Position numbers and translations under genes: made by a program. Below the pieces are notes generated by a model that was not told the origin of the DNA, did no database searches, and saw only the letters and a list, made by a program, of their open reading frames with translations. Positions 1-8,025 of a DNA stretch of 19,627 nt are shown piece after piece. This stretch comes from an uncultured Collinsella sp. GTDB lineage: Bacteria; Actinomycetota; Coriobacteriia; Coriobacteriales; Coriobacteriaceae. The first letter of the stretch is position 1. Every line of letters begins with the position of its first letter. The stretch lies in NCBI GenBank assembly GCA_900768265.1, contig CAAGCF010000019.1, positions 1 through 19,627 of the forward strand. The letters run 5' to 3'.

Positions 1-11
1 AAACAGACAAG

Positions 12-50
12 GGCGCCTTGCCTGCGGTTGAGGCAGGCAGCGCGCCTTTT
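12..50 (-). terminator. Rho-independent terminator downstream of hom
   Basis: Positions 12-25 pair with 33-46 in a 14-bp stem with two mismatches and a 7-nt loop (26-32). Read on the minus strand, the stem is followed by a T-rich run (revcomp of 1-11), as expected just past the hom stop codon at 84. On the plus strand the stem is followed by TTTT (47-50), so it may also stop transcription entering from the left. The stem is seen in the sequence. Bidirectional function is inferred. Confidence 0.7.
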
Positions 51-83
51 GCGTTGAGCTTCGTTGAGGTTCGAAGTAGTGGA

Positions 84-1427
84 CTAGTTGGCCATGACGC
101 CTTCGGTCCAGGCCTCGACGTCCTCGATACGCAGGACGTTGGCGACCTCGGCCACGCAGTCGACGCTGGCAAGCTCGGCGGCGGCAGCCTGGACGTCCTT
201 CTCGAGTGCGCGGTGCGTCAGGAAAATGACCGAGCAGGCATCGCTAACGCCCGACTTGCCGTCCTCGACCTGGTTGATGAGCGAGATCGAGATGTTGTGC
301 TTGGCAAAGATGTCGACCGTCTCGGACAGGGCGCCCACGCGGTCGGCGACCTTCAGGCGCACATAGTACTTGGTCTGGAGCTCGTCCATGGGCTTAAAGG
401 CGAGGTTGTGACCATAGGGCTCGATCTCGGGCAGCGGGGCCACGCCGCGGCTGATCTGCTCGGAGAGCGACAGGATATCGCCCACGACGGCGCTCGCGGT
501 GGGGAAGGAGCCTGCGCCGGCACCGTAGAACATAGTCTCGCCCACGGCATCGCCTACCACGTAGACAGCGTTCATGGCGCCGTTGACCTTGGCAAGCATG
601 TGGTCGGCGGGGATCAGCGTGGGGTGTACGCGGACGTCGACGCCGGCGTCGGTGTTGCGGGCGATGCCCAGCAGCTTAATGGTGTAGCCGAGCTCGCGGG
701 CCTGGGCGATGTCCTCGGCGCCGATGGTGCGGATACCCTGCTGGTACACATCGTCGGTGGTCACGCGGGTGCCAAAGCCGATGGAGGCGAGGATTGCCGT
801 CTTGCTGGCGGCGTCGAAGCCGTCGACGTCGGCGGACGGGTCGGCCTCGGCATAGCCCTTGGCCTGCGCGTCGGCAAGTACGTCGGCGTAATCGGCGCCC
901 TCGGCGTCCATGCGCGACAGGATATAGTTGGTGGTACCGTTGAGAATGCCGGCGATGGTCAGAATCTTGTTGCCCACCAGGTCGTGCTCGAGCGTGCTCA
1001 CGATGGGGATGCCGCCGCCGCAGCTGGCCTCGCACTTAATCTGCACGCCGCACGCGCGCGCCTTCTCGGCGAGCGTCTCGACATGGCGGCCCAGCAGGGC
1101 CTTGTTGGCAGAGACGACGTGCTTGCCGTGCTCGAAGGCGGTGGTGAAGATCTCGGTCGCGGGGTGCTCGCCGCCGATGAGCTCGACGACGATATCGACG
1201 GCGGGGTCGGTGACGACGTCATGCCAGTCACTCGTAAAGGCCTCGCGCTCAATGCCTGCCGCCTCGGCCTGCTCCCAAGCAAGCGCGCAGGCGCGGGTCA
1301 GCTTAAGGTCGATGCCGTAGGCTGCAAGGTACTCATCGTGGTGGCTCTTGATCAGACGGGCTACGCCGCCGCCGACGGTTCCCAGACCGATCAGACCGAC
1401 GTTCACGGTGCGCAGGGGTTCGCTCAT
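84..1427 (-). CDS. hom: Homoserine dehydrogenase with C-terminal ACT domain
   Basis: This NAD(P)H-dependent cytosolic enzyme reduces aspartate semialdehyde to homoserine, the branch point towards threonine (and isoleucine) and methionine. The 447-residue product has a Rossmann glycine motif GLGTVGGG (residues 14-21), the ANK segment (107-109), LNGTTNYILSRM (162-173) and the family signature EADPSADVDGFDAASK (194-209). An ACT regulatory domain spans about 354-433, the usual site of threonine feedback in this family. Length is typical of ACT-containing bacterial homologues. The start is supported by AAGGAG about 7 nt upstream of the ATG on the minus strand. The gene is divergent from the Liv locus and followed by a stem-loop terminator. 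No riboswitch or T-box was recognised upstream. Identification is secure; feedback control is inferred from the ACT domain. Confidence 0.97.
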   Translation of the reverse strand: MSEPLRTVNVGLIGLGTVGGGVARLIKSHHDEYLAAYGIDLKLTRACALAWEQAEAAGIEREAFTSDWHDVVTDPAVDIVVELIGGEHPATEIFTTAFEHGKHVVSANKALLGRHVETLAEKARACGVQIKCEASCGGGIPIVSTLEHDLVGNKILTIAGILNGTTNYILSRMDAEGADYADVLADAQAKGYAEADPSADVDGFDAASKTAILASIGFGTRVTTDDVYQQGIRTIGAEDIAQARELGYTIKLLGIARNTDAGVDVRVHPTLIPADHMLAKVNGAMNAVYVVGDAVGETMFYGAGAGSFPTASAVVGDILSLSEQISRGVAPLPEIEPYGHNLAFKPMDELQTKYYVRLKVADRVGALSETVDIFAKHNISISLINQVEDGKSGVSDACSVIFLTHRALEKDVQAAAAELASVDCVAEVANVLRIEDVEAWTEGVMAN

Positions 1428-1678
1428 AGATAGCTCCTTCGTGCATCTTATGGATGGATTAACCGCTTAAAGGTTGAGTGCATTCTAGCGTGAACCGAGG
1501 GCGCGTGCTCGCCAGGCAACAGGAGTCGCACAAAACGGCACCCCCGAAACGCTGCGGAAATATTGGAAACATGCTCGCTACAAACGGAACTCCGTAACAA
1601 ACTGTCAACGTTTGCACCATAAGGTTTGCCCTGTACCGCAAGACGGCCGCACCGCGGCCAGCGAAAAAGGGGGACACC
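1428..1678. promoter_or_regulatory. Divergent hom / liv intergenic region
   Basis: This 251-nt region separates divergent hom and the first binding-protein gene, so it must hold promoters for both. On the minus strand a -10-like TAGAAT (revcomp of 1482-1487) lies about 55 nt before the hom ATG; its -35 is poor. On the plus side, a 6-bp GC hairpin (GGCCGC 1645-1650 pairing with GCGGCC 1654-1659, 3-nt loop) lies just upstream of the Shine-Dalgarno AGGGGG (about 1668-1673). I could not find a convincing -35/-10 pair for the liv side. Confidence 0.35.
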
Positions 1679-2845
1679 ATGTTCAACATCAACAGCACGC
1701 TCAGCCGCAGGAACTTTCTCGCCGGCGCCGCGGCACTCGGCAGCACCGCCGCACTCGCTGGTTGCTCGTCGGGCGGTTCGGACGGCGGGTCCGCCGATGA
1801 CGGCAAGACCTTCAAGATCGGTGTCATCGGCCCTCTGACCGGCGCCGCGGCAACCTATGGCGTCTCGGCCGAGAAGGGCGCCAAGCTTGCCGCCAAGGAT
1901 TTCTCGAACAAGGACCTCAAGCTTTCGCTTAAGTCCGAGGACGATGTCGCCGACGGAGAGAAGGCCATCAACGCCTTCAATACCCTGTGCGACTGGGGCA
2001 TGCAAGCGCTCGTCGGCCCCGTCACGACTGGTGCTGCCGTCGCCGTCTCGGGCGAGATTGCCGACGATATGCTCATGGTCACGCCTTCGGCCTCGTCGCT
2101 CGACGTGACCAAGGATAAGACCACGGTCTTTCAGGTTTGCTTCACCGATCCCACCATGGGCGCCAGCGCCGCGAAGTTCTTGGCCGAGAAGTATGCGGAC
2201 GCCAAGATCGCCCTGTTCTATAACTCCGGCGATACGTACAGCTCGGGCGTTGCCGACGCTTTTGCCGAGCAGGCCAAGGCATCCAAGCTCGACATCGTCG
2301 ATACCGAGACCTTTAAGGACGACTCCTCCACGAGCTTTACCAACCAGCTCACCAAGGCCAAGGAGGCCGGCGCCACGCTCATCTTTGCACCGATCTATTA
2401 CACGCCGGCGTCCGTTTTGCTCAAAAACGCCAAGGACATGGGATACGACATGACGCTCATGGGTACCGACGGCATGGACGGCCTGCTCTCCGTTGAGGGC
2501 TTTGACACCTCTCTTGCCGAGGGCGTGCTGCTCATGACCCCGTTCTCTGCCGACGATGAGAAGAACGCCGACTTCGTCAAGGCATATAAGGACGCCTACG
2601 ACGAGACGCCCAACCAGTTTGCCGCCGATGCCTATGACTGCGTCCACGCGATTGTCGAGGCCATCGATAAGGCAGGTATCGATATAACGGCCGACGGCGC
2701 CGACATTGCCGGCGACCTTGCCAAGGCCATGCGCAAGATCAAGATCGAGGGCCTGACGGGCGAGCTGACGTGGAACGACAGGGGCCAGGTCGAAAAGCCC
2801 GCTACGGCCTATGTGATTCAGGACGGCAAGTACATCGCCGCCTAG
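1679..2845 (+). CDS. livJ: Branched-chain amino acid ABC transporter, substrate-binding lipoprotein 1 (LivJ/BraC family)
   Basis: This is an extracytoplasmic solute-binding protein of the HAAT family (type I periplasmic-binding fold, Leu/Ile/Val-binding-like). It delivers hydrophobic amino acids to the LivHM permease. The 388-residue product starts with a twin-arginine-like, lipoprotein-type leader: SRRNFLAG (9-16), a hydrophobic run, then lipobox LAGC with Cys29 as the predicted lipidated residue. A Gly/Ser linker follows, then the mature domain starting near FKIGVIGPLTG. Binding-family hallmarks are TPSASS and YYTPAS. The ATG has AGGGGG 5-6 nt upstream. It is the first of two tandem paralogues, separated by a 271-nt AT-rich gap from the second. 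By eye the two mature proteins are roughly two-thirds identical. The exact ligand (Leu/Ile/Val or another amide or acid) cannot be read from sequence. Confidence 0.9.
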   Translation: MFNINSTLSRRNFLAGAAALGSTAALAGCSSGGSDGGSADDGKTFKIGVIGPLTGAAATYGVSAEKGAKLAAKDFSNKDLKLSLKSEDDVADGEKAINAFNTLCDWGMQALVGPVTTGAAVAVSGEIADDMLMVTPSASSLDVTKDKTTVFQVCFTDPTMGASAAKFLAEKYADAKIALFYNSGDTYSSGVADAFAEQAKASKLDIVDTETFKDDSSTSFTNQLTKAKEAGATLIFAPIYYTPASVLLKNAKDMGYDMTLMGTDGMDGLLSVEGFDTSLAEGVLLMTPFSADDEKNADFVKAYKDAYDETPNQFAADAYDCVHAIVEAIDKAGIDITADGADIAGDLAKAMRKIKIEGLTGELTWNDRGQVEKPATAYVIQDGKYIAA

Positions 2846-3116
2846 GTGCGTACAAAACGCGGTCGGTGAGGCTGTTTTAATCAGGACAGGGGCGCTTGTA
2901 ACGGAATGGAAACATTACTTTCACACAATAAAGTGGCTAAACTGCATAAACTGACAGAAATACGCATAATTATGGATAAATGGACAAAGAAAAAGAAAAG
3001 TTGAAATAATCGCCACTTTTCTCAACTAAAGCGTCTACTATTTTGCGAACGCCGAACACGGCGAAGGATGGCCTGTCGGGTAATCGAAACCCGACGAGAT
3101 TTGAGAGGAGAGCCGC
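2846..3116 (+). promoter_or_regulatory. AT-rich intergenic control region before the second binding-protein gene
   Basis: The 271-nt gap is much more AT-rich (about 2905-3045) than its surroundings, as expected for a promoter or operator island. A candidate promoter is CTGACA (2951-2956) with GATAAA (2975-2980) at an 18-nt spacing; this is weak. A perfect 7-bp inverted repeat GAAAAGT/ACTTTTC (2995-3001 and 3015-3021) follows. Two hairpins lie in the likely 5' leader: CGCCG/CGGCG (3050-3054, 3059-3063) and GTCGGG/CCCGAC (3075-3080, 3090-3095). The motif GCATAA occurs twice near 2944 and 2964. I see no strong terminator for the first binding-protein gene here, so read-through is possible. Function is inferred. 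Confidence 0.4.
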
Positions 3117-4304
3117 ATGTCGAGCCTCACCGGTAAGTCATTGAACCCTGTTATGAATCGCAGGAGCGTTATCGCGAGCGCAGCAGGTCTGGGGGCGATG
3201 TCCATTCTAGCTGGCTGCTCCTCCAACGGCGGCGACAGCGGTTCCGCTTCGGGCGACGCTTCGTTTAAGGTTGGCACCATCGGCCCGCTGACCGGCGCCA
3301 ACGCGTCTTACGGCAAGTCCGTTACCCAGGGTGTCGAGCTTGGCTGCAAGGATTTCTCGACCAAGGAGCTGCCGCTTGCCAGCAAGGCCGAGGATGACCA
3401 GGCCGATGGCGAGAAGGCCGTCAACGCCTTCAACACCCTGCTCGACTGGGGCATGCAGGCCCTCGTCGGCCCGACCACCACGGGTGCGTCGGTTGCCGTT
3501 GCTGCAGAGTGCGGTAACGACCCCAAGACGTTCATGATCACCCCGTCCGCGTCCTCCGAGGACGTCACCGACGGCAAGGATTGCGTCTTCCAGGTTTGCT
3601 TCACCGACCCCAACCAGGGTGTCAACGCTGCCAAGTTCCTGGCGCAGAAGTATGCGGACGAGAAGTTCGTACTGTTCTATAACTCCGGCGACGCCTATTC
3701 TTCGGGCATCGCAGATTCCTTTAAGGCCCAGGCTGCTGAGTCCAAGCTCGAGGTTGTTGACGAGGAGACCTTTAAGGACGACTCCGCCACGAGCTTTACC
3801 AACCAGCTGACCAAGGCCAAGCAGGCCGGTGCCACCATGATCTTTGCGCCGATCTACTACACGCCGGCGTCCGTCCTGCTCAAGAACGCCAAGGATATGG
3901 GCTACGACGTCAAGATGATGGGCTGCGACGGCATGGACGGCATCCTGGGCGTTGAGGGCTTCGACACCTCTCTTGCCGAGGGTCTGCTGCTCATGACCCC
4001 GTTCTCCGCCGACGACGAGAAGAACGCCGACTTCGTCAACGCTTACAAGGATAAGTACGGCGATACTCCCGACCAGTTTGCCGCCGACGCCTACGATGGC
4101 GTGCACGCGGTGGCCGAGGCCCTCAAGGAGGCCGGTCTTGGTGTCGACGCCGACCCGACCGAGGTCGCCGAGAAGCTGCCCAAGGCTATGCTCAAGATTA
4201 CCGTTGACGGTCTGACCGGCAAGCTCACCTGGAACGATAAGGGCCAGGTCCAGAAAGAGCCCACGGCGTACGTCATTACCGACGGCAAGTACGTACAGGC
4301 CTAA
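3117..4304 (+). CDS. livJ: Branched-chain amino acid ABC transporter, substrate-binding lipoprotein 2 (LivJ/BraC family)
   Basis: This is a second HAAT-family solute-binding lipoprotein of 395 residues, a tandem paralogue of the preceding gene. The leader contains NRRSVIAS (14-21, twin-arginine-like) and lipobox LAGC with Cys34. The mature part begins near FKVGTIGPLTG and shares long identical stretches with the first copy, for example IYYTPASVLLKNAKDMGYD and LLMTPFSADDEKNADFV. Divergence is concentrated in the N-terminal third and at the extreme C-terminus. I chose the ATG at 3117 because GAGAGGAG (3103-3110) lies 6 nt upstream. An internal ATG at 3153 would still keep the RR leader but has no good Shine-Dalgarno. 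The gene is followed by two stem-loops and then livH. Two binding proteins feeding one permease, as LivJ and LivK do in E. coli, is the natural interpretation. Ligand differences cannot be judged from sequence. Confidence 0.9.
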   Translation: MSSLTGKSLNPVMNRRSVIASAAGLGAMSILAGCSSNGGDSGSASGDASFKVGTIGPLTGANASYGKSVTQGVELGCKDFSTKELPLASKAEDDQADGEKAVNAFNTLLDWGMQALVGPTTTGASVAVAAECGNDPKTFMITPSASSEDVTDGKDCVFQVCFTDPNQGVNAAKFLAQKYADEKFVLFYNSGDAYSSGIADSFKAQAAESKLEVVDEETFKDDSATSFTNQLTKAKQAGATMIFAPIYYTPASVLLKNAKDMGYDVKMMGCDGMDGILGVEGFDTSLAEGLLLMTPFSADDEKNADFVNAYKDKYGDTPDQFAADAYDGVHAVAEALKEAGLGVDADPTEVAEKLPKAMLKITVDGLTGKLTWNDKGQVQKEPTAYVITDGKYVQA

Positions 4305-4335
4305 TAGGCCGCCTTACATAGAGCGGTTTTGATCC

Positions 4336-4367
4336 CAAGCAGGGGAGGTTTTGGCCTTCCCTGCTTG
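4336..4367 (+). terminator. Intercistronic stem-loop 1 between binding protein and permease genes
   Basis: A 13-bp stem (4336-4348 with 4355-4367, one G-U pair, 6-nt loop TTTTGG) sits 31 nt after the stop codon. It lacks a clean U-run after the stem, so it is more likely an attenuator or a 3' mRNA-stabilising hairpin than a full terminator. Such structures usually allow the binding protein to be made in excess over the membrane components. Confidence 0.55.
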
Positions 4368-4377
4368 CTTGGTATCT

Positions 4378-4400
4378 AGGGACGATGTAACGTCCCTGTT
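4378..4400 (+). terminator. Intercistronic stem-loop 2 upstream of livH
   Basis: A perfect 7-bp stem AGGGACG/CGTCCCT (4378-4384, 4391-4397) with a 6-nt loop is followed by GTTT. It begins only 11 nt after the first hairpin, giving tandem terminator-like structures between the second binding-protein gene and livH. The structure is visible in the sequence. Partial termination or attenuation is inferred. Confidence 0.5.
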
Positions 4401-4443
4401 TCATACATCAACTGGAAACCTATTCGAAAGGGGGATGTGGAAC

Positions 4444-5325
4444 ATGACGGTCTTTATCCAATACCTGGTCAACGGCCTGTCCATGGGCAGCGTCTACGCC
4501 ATCATCGCGTTGGGCTACACCATGGTCTACGGTATCGCCAAGATGCTGAACTTCGCTCACGGCGACGTCATCATGGTCGGTGCCTATGTCTCGTTCTGCG
4601 CCACGTCGTATCTCGGCCTCCCGGGCTGGGCATCTGTAATTCTCTCTTGTGTGGTCTGTACCGTTCTCGGTGTTCTCATCGAGGGTCTGGCATACAAGCC
4701 ACTGCGTCAGGCGGGCCCGCTGGCCGTTCTGATCACGGCTATCGGCGTGTCCTACTTCCTACAGAATGCCGCACAGCTTCTATGGGGCGCCACGCCCAAG
4801 AACTTCACTTCGCTCGTTGCCTTCCCGGTGCCGGAGTTCTTGGCCAAGCTCAACGTAAGCGCCGTCTCGCTCGTCACCATCGTCGCCTGCCTGGTTATCA
4901 TGGCCGGCCTGATGTTCTTTACAGGTAAGACCAAGATGGGCAAGGCCATGCGCGCCGTGTCCGAGGACAAGGCCGCCGCTCAGCTCATGGGCATCAACGT
5001 CAACCGCACCATCTCGATGACGTTTGCCATCGGCTCCGCCCTTGCCGCCATCGCCGGCGTGCTGCTGTGCTCCTACTCGCCGGTGCTGCAGCCCACGACG
5101 GGCGCCATGCCGGGCATCAAGGCCTTCGACGCCGCCGTCTTCGGCGGCATCGGCTCCATCCCCGGTGCCTTTGTCGGCGGCATTCTCATCGGCATCATCG
5201 AGGCGATGGCGCAGGCCTACATTTCCACGAGCCTTGCCAACTCCATCGTCTTTGGTGTTTTGATCATCGTCCTGCTCGTCAAGCCTGCCGGCCTCTTGGG
5301 CAAGTACGTCCCCGAGAAGGTGTAG
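4444..5325 (+). CDS. livH: Branched-chain amino acid ABC transporter permease LivH
   Basis: This integral membrane subunit of the Liv/HAAT importer has 293 residues and multiple hydrophobic segments. The N-terminus MTVFIQYLVNGLSMGSVYAIIALGYTMVYG is characteristic of LivH, followed by LNFAHGDVIMVGAY (35-48). The coupling-loop region MGKAMRAVSEDKAAAQLMGI (165-184) contacts the ATPases. I chose the ATG at 4444 because AGGGGG (4429-4434) lies 9 nt upstream. The ATG at 4435 directly abuts the Shine-Dalgarno, and the longer open frame back to 4351 runs through the two stem-loops and lacks family similarity. The stop codon abuts the livM start region, so translation is probably coupled. It pairs with LivM as a heterodimeric permease. 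Confidence 0.95.
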   Translation: MTVFIQYLVNGLSMGSVYAIIALGYTMVYGIAKMLNFAHGDVIMVGAYVSFCATSYLGLPGWASVILSCVVCTVLGVLIEGLAYKPLRQAGPLAVLITAIGVSYFLQNAAQLLWGATPKNFTSLVAFPVPEFLAKLNVSAVSLVTIVACLVIMAGLMFFTGKTKMGKAMRAVSEDKAAAQLMGINVNRTISMTFAIGSALAAIAGVLLCSYSPVLQPTTGAMPGIKAFDAAVFGGIGSIPGAFVGGILIGIIEAMAQAYISTSLANSIVFGVLIIVLLVKPAGLLGKYVPEKV

Positions 5326-5334
5326 GTGAGCGTT

Positions 5335-6414
5335 ATGAAGATTCTTAAAGATAAGCAGACGCGTCACGACTTTGTCACGTACGCCATGTGCATCGTGGCC
5401 TTCGCCATCGTGTTCTTTATGCAGTCCAACCATATGATCCCGCGCATGATCGCCGGTCAGTTGGTCCCCATTACGGCCTACATCGTCATGGCCATTTCCC
5501 TTAACCTCGTCGTCGGCATCGCGGGCGACTTGTCGCTGGGCCACGCGGGCTTTATGAGCGTCGGCGCCTATACGGGCATCGTTACCGCGGTCGCCCTCGA
5601 GAGCGCCGTTCCCTCCGATCCGGTGCGCCTGATCATCAGCATCGTGGTCGGCGCCATCGCTGCTGCCATCCTGGGCTTCTTGATCGGCATCCCGGTCCTT
5701 CGCCTGAGCGGCGATTACCTGGCTATCGTGACGCTGGCCTTTGGCGAGATCATCAAAGAGATCGTCACCTGCCTCATTGTGGGTGTCGACTCTCGCGGCC
5801 TGCACGTGATCTTTAACATCACGGGCAACTCTACGATCGACGACCTGCATCTGCTCGAGGACGGCACCGCCATCATCAAGGGCGCGCAGGGCGCCTCGGG
5901 CGTGTCGACGTACTCGACCTTCCTCGCCGGTGCCATCCTGGTCATGGTCGCGCTCGTGATCGTGCTCAATCTGGTTCGAAGCCGTACCGGTCGTGCCATT
6001 ATGGCCGTGCGCGATAACAAGATTGCAGCCGAGTCCGTAGGCATCTCCGTCACCGAGTACCGCATGATCGCCTTCGTGGTTTCCGCTGCCCTCGCCGGTG
6101 CTGCCGGAGCTCTCTTCGGCGGTAACTTCTCGCAGCTCTCCGCCACCAAGTTCGACTTCAACACGTCCATCCTCATCCTGGTGTTCGTGGTCCTGGGTGG
6201 TCTGGGCAATATGCGCGGCTCCGTCATCGCGGCGGCGTTGCTCACGGTGCTTCCCGAGCTGCTCCGTCAGTTCTCGGACTACCGCATGCTCATCTACGCT
6301 ATCGTGCTGATCCTGGTCATGATCTTTACCAACAACCCGCAGCTCAAGGCGTTCTTCGCACGCATTAAGGACCGCTTTGCTCCCAAGAAGGAGGTGGCAG
6401 CCGATGCCCAGTAA
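5335..6414 (+). CDS. livM: Branched-chain amino acid ABC transporter permease LivM
   Basis: This second transmembrane subunit has 359 residues from the ATG at 5335. It shows the LivM hallmarks SLNLVVGIAGDLSLGHAGFMSVGAYTG (about 55-81) and the cytoplasmic coupling loop SRTGRAIMAVRDNKIAAESVGI (216-237), which parallels the loop in LivH. Hydrophobic helices cover most of the rest, and a charged tail ends the protein. The start is ambiguous. GTG at 5326 directly follows the livH stop and has AGAAGG 5 nt upstream, while ATG at 5335 has AGGTGA (5324-5329) 5 nt upstream; the difference is three residues. The 3' end overlaps livG by 11 nt, indicating tight translational coupling. Confidence 0.95.
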   Translation: MKILKDKQTRHDFVTYAMCIVAFAIVFFMQSNHMIPRMIAGQLVPITAYIVMAISLNLVVGIAGDLSLGHAGFMSVGAYTGIVTAVALESAVPSDPVRLIISIVVGAIAAAILGFLIGIPVLRLSGDYLAIVTLAFGEIIKEIVTCLIVGVDSRGLHVIFNITGNSTIDDLHLLEDGTAIIKGAQGASGVSTYSTFLAGAILVMVALVIVLNLVRSRTGRAIMAVRDNKIAAESVGISVTEYRMIAFVVSAALAGAAGALFGGNFSQLSATKFDFNTSILILVFVVLGGLGNMRGSVIAAALLTVLPELLRQFSDYRMLIYAIVLILVMIFTNNPQLKAFFARIKDRFAPKKEVAADAQ

Positions 6415-7264
6415 GTTTGAGTTCAACAAGGGCAAGATGGTCCCGTATCCTTCTGGCGCCATCGTTCCCGACCGCGATCTGGGCGAGCGCCCGGCGCTCG
6501 AGTGTATCCACCTGGGCATTGAGTTCGGTGGCCTTAAGGCGGTCGACGACTTTAGCCTAACTATCGGCAAGACCGAGATCGCTGGTCTGATCGGCCCCAA
6601 CGGTGCCGGCAAGACCACGGTCTTCAACCTGCTCACCAAGGTGTACCAGCCCACGCACGGCACCATCCTGCTCGACGGTGAGGACACCTCGGGCAAGTCG
6701 GTCTATCAGGTCAACCGCATGGGTATTGCCCGTACCTTCCAGAACATTCGCCTGTTCAACACCATGACGGTGGAGGACAACGTTAAGGTCGGTCTGCACA
6801 ACCAGGAGCGCTACTCCGGTTTTGAGGGCGTGCTACGCCTGCCGACGTACTGGAAGCACGAGAAGGCCGCCCACGAGCGCGCCATGGAGCTGCTGTCCAT
6901 TTTTGATATGGAGCACTTGGCAAATGAACAGGCCGGATCGCTGCCTTACGGCGCTCAGCGTCGTCTGGAGATCGTCCGCGCGCTTGCCACCAACCCCAAG
7001 CTACTGCTGCTCGACGAGCCTGCCGCCGGCATGAACCCGTCCGAGACCGCTGAGCTCATGGAGAACATCGTTAAGATCCGCGACACCTTTGGCATTGCCA
7101 TCATGCTTATCGAGCACGACATGTCGCTCGTTATGAACATCTGCGAGGGCATCTGCGTGCTCAACTTTGGTAAGGTCATTGCCAAGGGCACGGCCGAGGA
7201 GATCCAGAACAACGACGCCGTTATCGAGGCGTATCTGGGCAAGCAGGATAAGGGGGAGAACTAA
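6404..7264 (+). CDS. livG: Branched-chain amino acid ABC transporter ATP-binding protein LivG
   Basis: This cytoplasmic ATPase subunit of the Liv importer has 286 residues. Motifs are Walker A GPNGAGKT (64-71), Q-loop TFQN (Gln113), ABC signature LPYGAQ (180-185), Walker B LLLLDEP (200-206) and H-loop His238 in IEHD. The LivG-specific helical insertion follows the Q-loop (about 115-160). I chose the ATG at 6404 because a near-perfect Shine-Dalgarno AAGGAGGTG lies about 8 nt upstream, inside the end of livM. The product carries about 30 residues before the usual family start (LECIHLGIEFGGLKAVDDF at 32-50), a modest N-terminal extension of unknown meaning. The stop codon is immediately followed by the livF ATG. 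Confidence 0.95.
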   Translation: MPSKFEFNKGKMVPYPSGAIVPDRDLGERPALECIHLGIEFGGLKAVDDFSLTIGKTEIAGLIGPNGAGKTTVFNLLTKVYQPTHGTILLDGEDTSGKSVYQVNRMGIARTFQNIRLFNTMTVEDNVKVGLHNQERYSGFEGVLRLPTYWKHEKAAHERAMELLSIFDMEHLANEQAGSLPYGAQRRLEIVRALATNPKLLLLDEPAAGMNPSETAELMENIVKIRDTFGIAIMLIEHDMSLVMNICEGICVLNFGKVIAKGTAEEIQNNDAVIEAYLGKQDKGEN

Positions 7265-7978
7265 ATGGCAGAGCCGATGCTTTCCGTCTACAACATCAAC
7301 GTCTGGTACGGCGCCATCCACGCCATCAAGGACATCTCCTTTAACGTCAACGAGGGTGAGATCGTGGCCTTGATCGGCGCGAACGGTGCCGGCAAGTCTA
7401 CAACGCTTAAGACTGTCTCGGGCCTGCTGCGCTCCAAGACCGGCTCCATCAAGTTTATGGGCGAGGACATTACCCATACGCCTGCCGATAAACTGGTGGG
7501 CAAGGGCCTGGCCCAGGTTCCCGAGGGCCGTCGCGCCTTTTTGCAGATGACGGTCGAGGAGAACCTGGAGATGGGCGCCTACACGCAGCCCAAGTCCACG
7601 GTAGCTCCGGGCCTCGAGCGCGTCTACGAGCAGTTCCCGCGCCTTAAGGAGCGCCGTCGCCAGGTCGCCGGCACCCTTTCGGGCGGCGAGCAGCAGATGC
7701 TCGTTATGGGCCGCGCCCTTATGAGCAACCCCAAGCTGCTCATGCTCGACGAGCCCTCTATGGGCCTGGCGCCGATTCTGATCGAGCAGATCTTCCAGAT
7801 TGTCGAGGACCTGCACAAGGCCGGCACCACGGTGCTTCTGGTCGAGCAGAACGCGCAGATGGCGCTTTCCATCGCCACGCGCGGCTACGTGCTCGAGACC
7901 GGCAAGATCACCATGACCGGCACCGGCCAAGAGCTCCTGCACGACGATAACGTCCGCAAGGCTTACCTCGGAGGCTAG
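7265..7978 (+). CDS. livF: Branched-chain amino acid ABC transporter ATP-binding protein LivF
   Basis: This second ATPase subunit has 237 residues, the usual LivF length. Motifs are Walker A GANGAGKS (38-45), PEGRRAF (87-92), signature LSGGEQ (138-143) and Walker B LLMLDEP (158-164). At the H-loop position it reads VEQN (193-196), with Gln in place of His, which is a normal feature of LivF proteins rather than a defect. It starts at the nucleotide after the livG stop, with AGGGGGAG upstream inside livG. It closes the transporter operon and is followed by a GC hairpin and a strong terminator. Confidence 0.96.
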   Translation: MAEPMLSVYNINVWYGAIHAIKDISFNVNEGEIVALIGANGAGKSTTLKTVSGLLRSKTGSIKFMGEDITHTPADKLVGKGLAQVPEGRRAFLQMTVEENLEMGAYTQPKSTVAPGLERVYEQFPRLKERRRQVAGTLSGGEQQMLVMGRALMSNPKLLMLDEPSMGLAPILIEQIFQIVEDLHKAGTTVLLVEQNAQMALSIATRGYVLETGKITMTGTGQELLHDDNVRKAYLGG

Positions 7979-7983
7979 GAGGT

Positions 7984-8007
7984 TCCGCCGTTCTACCGAA
8001 CGGCGGA
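7984..8007 (+). other. GC stem-loop immediately after livF
   Basis: A perfect 9-bp inverted repeat TCCGCCGTT/AACGGCGGA (7984-7992, 7999-8007, 6-nt loop) begins 6 nt after the livF stop. No U-run follows, so it is not a canonical terminator. A role as a 3'-end mRNA-stabilising hairpin ahead of the true terminator is inferred. Confidence 0.5.
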
Positions 8008-8025
8008 CCGGCCGACGCTGCGCGG

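Noticed and set aside
18..1433. A long plus-strand open frame covering the hom gene.
   Set aside because: It is the antisense shadow of hom, which has full family motifs, a Shine-Dalgarno and a terminator. GC-rich DNA commonly leaves such frames open.
4780..6696. A 638-codon minus-strand open frame across livH, livM and livG.
   Set aside because: Its product is His/Asp/Gly-rich, low in complexity and unlike any family, while the plus strand carries three conserved overlapping liv genes.
7265..7978. Missing H-loop histidine in LivF as a sign of an inactive ATPase.
   Set aside because: VEQN at this position is the normal LivF form, so it does not indicate loss of function.
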